In this document: piece after piece, positions 36,429 to 39,653 of the stretch | Numbering within the stretch: position 1 is the first letter of the stretch | How the letters are laid out: every line of letters begins with the position of its first letter | From: an uncultured Robiginitomaculum sp. | GTDB taxonomy: Bacteria > Pseudomonadota > Alphaproteobacteria > Caulobacterales > Maricaulaceae | Direction: 5' to 3' | Length of the DNA: 39,653 nucleotides | NCBI GenBank assembly: GCA_938001945.1 | Contig: CALLBH010000148.1 | Coordinates: forward strand, 1 to 39,653 | Program-made: the position numbers and the translations under genes | The notes under the pieces: model-generated | Told to the model about the DNA's origin: nothing | Databases searched by the model: none | Seen by the model: the letters and a program-made list of their open reading frames with translations, nothing else

Positions 36429-37270
36429 GACGGATCACCAAATCCGCCCGCCCAAATCCACCACTGTGGATATTTGGCGGCGAGTTGTTTTTTGATATTT
36501 AGCGCGCTGTGCATATCATGCGTTATGGCAAAACAGCTCGCGCCGCTACCGGACATGCGCGATAATTTCACGCCGGGCTGCACGGCAAGCTCCATCAATA
36601 TGCGCACGATCTCGGGCTGTAGATCACAGGCAATCGGCTGTAGATCATTACGCCCTTCAAGGGCCGCCTCAACTAAATCATCATGAACGGGTTGTTTCAA
36701 ATCCCCTGCAGGACCTTGGTCAAAGGCTTGAAATATTTTGCCTGTTGAGACCGGCAGTCCGGGATTAACCAGCACGCCATAATGACGCCGCTGTCCCATC
36801 ATGCGCGATACATCCTGCCCAATGCCTTGCATCATTGATGTGCGTGAATAGAGACACACTGGAATATCCGCGCCGATTTGCTCTGTATTTTTAAGATCGC
36901 TAACGGAAAGGCCTGCAAATGCCGCAACATGGCGCATCGCAGCTGCAGCGTCGGCGCTGCCCCCGCCTATCCCCGATGAAACGGGGAGGTTTTTGGTAAG
37001 ATGAAACTTAAGTTTCGGCCCGCCCAATTGGCCGCGCGCAAACCGTGCTGCGCGCAGAATGAGGTTATCTTCGTCAGCCGAGAGCCCCTTAGAGAACGGC
37101 CCGTCAATTGTAAGTGAAAAATCATCTGCGGACTGCGCGGTAACAATATCCGCAGCGTCCGCGAAAATAACGATTGAGCTTAGCGGATGATAGCCATCAC
37201 TTTGGACTTCGCCGACATGAAGCGTCAGGTTAATTTTGGCACGCGCAAGCTCTATGACAGGCTTTGACAT
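36425..37270 (-). CDS. ispE: 4-diphosphocytidyl-2-C-methyl-D-erythritol kinase
   Basis: 281 aa; ARAKINLTLHVG, LPVSSGIGGGSADAAAAM, RMSGSGASCFAI. Confidence 0.93.
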   Translation of the reverse strand: MSKPVIELARAKINLTLHVGEVQSDGYHPLSSIVIFADAADIVTAQSADDFSLTIDGPFSKGLSADEDNLILRAARFARGQLGGPKLKFHLTKNLPVSSGIGGGSADAAAAMRHVAAFAGLSVSDLKNTEQIGADIPVCLYSRTSMMQGIGQDVSRMMGQRRHYGVLVNPGLPVSTGKIFQAFDQGPAGDLKQPVHDDLVEAALEGRNDLQPIACDLQPEIVRILMELAVQPGVKLSRMSGSGASCFAITHDMHSALNIKKQLAAKYPQWWIWAGGFGDPS

Positions 37271-37288
37271 TTCACCGGACCTCTCGCG

Positions 37289-39010
37289 TTAAGGCATGCC
37301 CGCCGCAGCTTCGAGGCCGCCTTTAAGTTTGACCTCAAGACGGGCGCGCTCTTCGTCTGTCGGGTCAAGATCAAGGGCGTGACGCCATTGATAACCCGCC
37401 TCGCGCAGACGGCCGAGCTTCCAATAGACATCACCTAAATGATCTATAATCGTCGCGCTATTTGGAGCCTTCTCCGCCGCGTCTTCGAGATGAACCCGCG
37501 CTTCGCTATATTGACCCAATTTGTAATGCGCCCAGCCCAAACTATCAATAATTGCGCCGCTATCAGGCTCTAACTTGACCGCCGTGCGGATCATATCAAA
37601 AGCTTCGTCTAGATTTTCGCCGCGCTCCACCCAGCTATATCCGAGGTAATTCAAAGCATCGGCATATTCGGGCTTAAGCTCTAAAACGCGTTTGAAATCT
37701 GCCTCGGCTTCGCTCCAGCGATCCAGTTCATGCAAGCATATCGCTTTGAAATACAGCGGCTCTGGATTTGAGGTTAGCTCTTCATCGCTCATTTCCGCAA
37801 TCAATGCTTCATATTGCGGCAAAGCAGACGCATAATCTTCTTTGATCAGATAGCCTCGCCCGAGTGACTCGCGCACAAGGAAAATCGGATGATCATTAAC
37901 CAAGCCCTTTAGCAAGCTAATCGCGCGGTCATCTTCGTCATTACGAAACATCAAGTTCGTGCGCGCAAGGCGAGCCGTGACCGTATAATCTGAGCGATCA
38001 TCTACTGTTTTATAAAGCTGCTCGGCATCAGCTTGGCGATCTTCACGCTCGAGAACTGTGCCCAACCAGATTTTCGCAAAATCTTCATCCGGGTTGAGCA
38101 TCAACGCAATGCGCAGATAAAACTCGCCAAGATTATGCGCGCCGCCTTCACTGAAATAGGCTCCTGCAGGATCAATCAAAGCGCGCGCGGCATGGTCTGC
38201 GGCGCTCATTTTGCTATCCAAAGGTTGACCGGATTTTAGGCGCGTTAGTCCCGTAAATATGGGGCCGCTTTCAACCGAGCCGCGCCGCGTTGAAAAACTC
38301 TCCAGCACAGCAATCGCGCCGGGAATGTCATCGCTTTGGGATTTGTGGCGCGCTTGGGACATGATGCGCAAAATCGGACTAACACCTGTATTGGCCACAA
38401 GATCAAATGTCCGGTCAGCTTCTTCGGTATCGCCAGTCTCGCTCAGGATAATCGCCTTTTGCATGGCCGCGATCACATCGAAATATCCGCCAACCTCAAT
38501 TTCGTCAAAAATCTCTAATCCGCGCGCCTCATTGCCCGCGCCATATTGCGCCCAGCCTTCCATCATCGCAATCAACACGCCAAGCGCAGGATCATCTGGC
38601 TGCTCAGCAAGGCGTTTGGCGGCTTTGCTGTAGCGGCCTTTGCGCATGTCATAGGCAGACAGAACGATGCGCGACATAGGCTCCGTATTATCAAGCGAGC
38701 TCATTTCAATGGAGAGCGTGCGCGCAAGTGTTATGTCACCGGCCAAAACTGCAGAACGAATAGCCTCTGCGCCGAGCTCTATATTTTTCGTATCGCGGGC
38801 AAAAGCTGCGGAGAAATATTTCGATCGCGCCTGCGCGTCTTCCATTTGATCGGCATATTTACCGGACAAATAGTCTGCATATAATTTGGCCTCGGGCGGG
38901 CTATCGAACCCCCGATAGTCTTGGGGTCCGGCGGCATTGGCGCAGCCGCTCATCATTACGCCAAATGCAGCGGCGCAAATGGCGCGAAGTAAACTCTGTT
39001 TCAATGTCAT
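37289..39010 (-). CDS. TPR-repeat (lipo)protein
   Basis: 573 aa; lipobox VMMSGCANA; TPRs (PEYADALNYLGYSWVERGENLDEAFDMIRTAVKLEPDSGAIIDSLGWAHYKLGQYSEA). Confidence 0.88.
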   Translation of the reverse strand: MTLKQSLLRAICAAAFGVMMSGCANAAGPQDYRGFDSPPEAKLYADYLSGKYADQMEDAQARSKYFSAAFARDTKNIELGAEAIRSAVLAGDITLARTLSIEMSSLDNTEPMSRIVLSAYDMRKGRYSKAAKRLAEQPDDPALGVLIAMMEGWAQYGAGNEARGLEIFDEIEVGGYFDVIAAMQKAIILSETGDTEEADRTFDLVANTGVSPILRIMSQARHKSQSDDIPGAIAVLESFSTRRGSVESGPIFTGLTRLKSGQPLDSKMSAADHAARALIDPAGAYFSEGGAHNLGEFYLRIALMLNPDEDFAKIWLGTVLEREDRQADAEQLYKTVDDRSDYTVTARLARTNLMFRNDEDDRAISLLKGLVNDHPIFLVRESLGRGYLIKEDYASALPQYEALIAEMSDEELTSNPEPLYFKAICLHELDRWSEAEADFKRVLELKPEYADALNYLGYSWVERGENLDEAFDMIRTAVKLEPDSGAIIDSLGWAHYKLGQYSEARVHLEDAAEKAPNSATIIDHLGDVYWKLGRLREAGYQWRHALDLDPTDEERARLEVKLKGGLEAAAGMP

Positions 39011-39086
39011 AACCTTTATATTGGCGATTTCGGCGCCATTACCAAGCCCGTAACACAGGCCGTCTCATCACGTTATCGCGCGCTGC

Positions 39087-39653
39087 TTACATATTTGGAT
39101 AATTTGGTCCGCCGCCGCCCTCAGGAACTGTCCAGACAATATTCCGGCTGGGGTCTTTGATGTCACAGGTTTTGCAGTGAATGCAATTTTGCGCGTTGAT
39201 GTTAAAGCGCGGGTTAGACCCGTCATCATCACGCAGAACCTCATAAACGCCTGCAGGACAATAGCGCTGCGCTGGCTCGTCAAATTCAGGCAGGTTCACT
39301 GAAATCGGAATAGACGCATCAATCAGCTTCAAATGACTTGGCTGTTCTTCGCTATGGTTCGTGCTGGTGAAACTCACATTGGTCAGGCGATCAAATGAGA
39401 TCACGCCGTCCGGTTTCGGATAATCAATTTTCTTATGCTTATCCGCTGCGTCCATTGAGGCCGCATCGTCTTTTTTATGACCCAGCGTTGTCGACAACTT
39501 ACCTTTAAACAGACTGCCAATCGCGCCGATGAGATTAAATTTAAACACGGTGTTAATCCACATATCGGGACCGCCGAGCATCATGCCGCCAAGCAGCGGG
39601 CCGAAGCGCGCATTGAGCGGCGCGACATTGCGCACAGGTTTGAGGTCCTTCCC
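39087..39653 (-). CDS. Electron transfer flavoprotein-ubiquinone oxidoreductase, C-terminal part, truncated by window edge
   Basis: FNINAQNCIHCKTCDIKDPSRNIVWTVPEGGGGPNYPNM; frame open to the window end (GKDLKPVRNVAP...). Confidence 0.93.
   Translation of the reverse strand, partial: GKDLKPVRNVAPLNARFGPLLGGMMLGGPDMWINTVFKFNLIGAIGSLFKGKLSTTLGHKKDDAASMDAADKHKKIDYPKPDGVISFDRLTNVSFTSTNHSEEQPSHLKLIDASIPISVNLPEFDEPAQRYCPAGVYEVLRDDDGSNPRFNINAQNCIHCKTCDIKDPSRNIVWTVPEGGGGPNYPNM

Noticed and set aside
1-39653. CRISPR arrays, prophage, integrase or transposase genes
   Set aside because: None of the ORFs shows such families and no spaced direct-repeat array was seen.

Overview
The window is alphaproteobacterial chromosome, Hyphomonadaceae/Maricaulales-like by gene content and protein style (inference). 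It is densely coding with no phage, transposase, CRISPR or rRNA seen. From left to right it contains: a group-2 type Mrp/Mnh cation:proton antiporter operon (E-F-G-DUF4040-B-C-D, truncated at the left edge); a DUF2336 protein; oligopeptidase B; a large extended TonB energising locus (two DUF3450, TtpC-like ExbB, ExbB, two divergent ExbD, then two TonB/TPR modules); tRNA-Gln(TTG); sppA; a VOC protein; two orphan secreted proteins; an alpha/beta hydrolase; a GT4 glycosyltransferase; infC with an ATA start; a REP/BIME-like cruciform repeat; a DUF885 peptidase-like lipoprotein or secreted protein; an orphan cpaF; a head-GIN (DUF2807) gene; a DUF4197 pair; a serine hydrolase; an acyltransferase; coq7-dsbB; a RodZ-like HTH protein; a polyprenyl diphosphate synthase; a WecA-like transferase; ispE; a TPR protein; and the C-terminal end of ETF-QO. 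The most interesting signal is the second TPR/TonB/mini-TPR module. It lies behind a strong terminator and carries two palindromes matching the Zur (zinc uptake regulator) box, each about 20 nt upstream of a start codon, which suggests a zinc-starvation-dedicated TonB/TPR add-on to a shared ExbB/ExbD motor. Other highlights are an AT-hook tail on an antiporter membrane subunit, paired 17-bp palindromic operators upstream of the head-GIN gene, and a tandem pair of diverged orphan C-X56/57-C secreted proteins.
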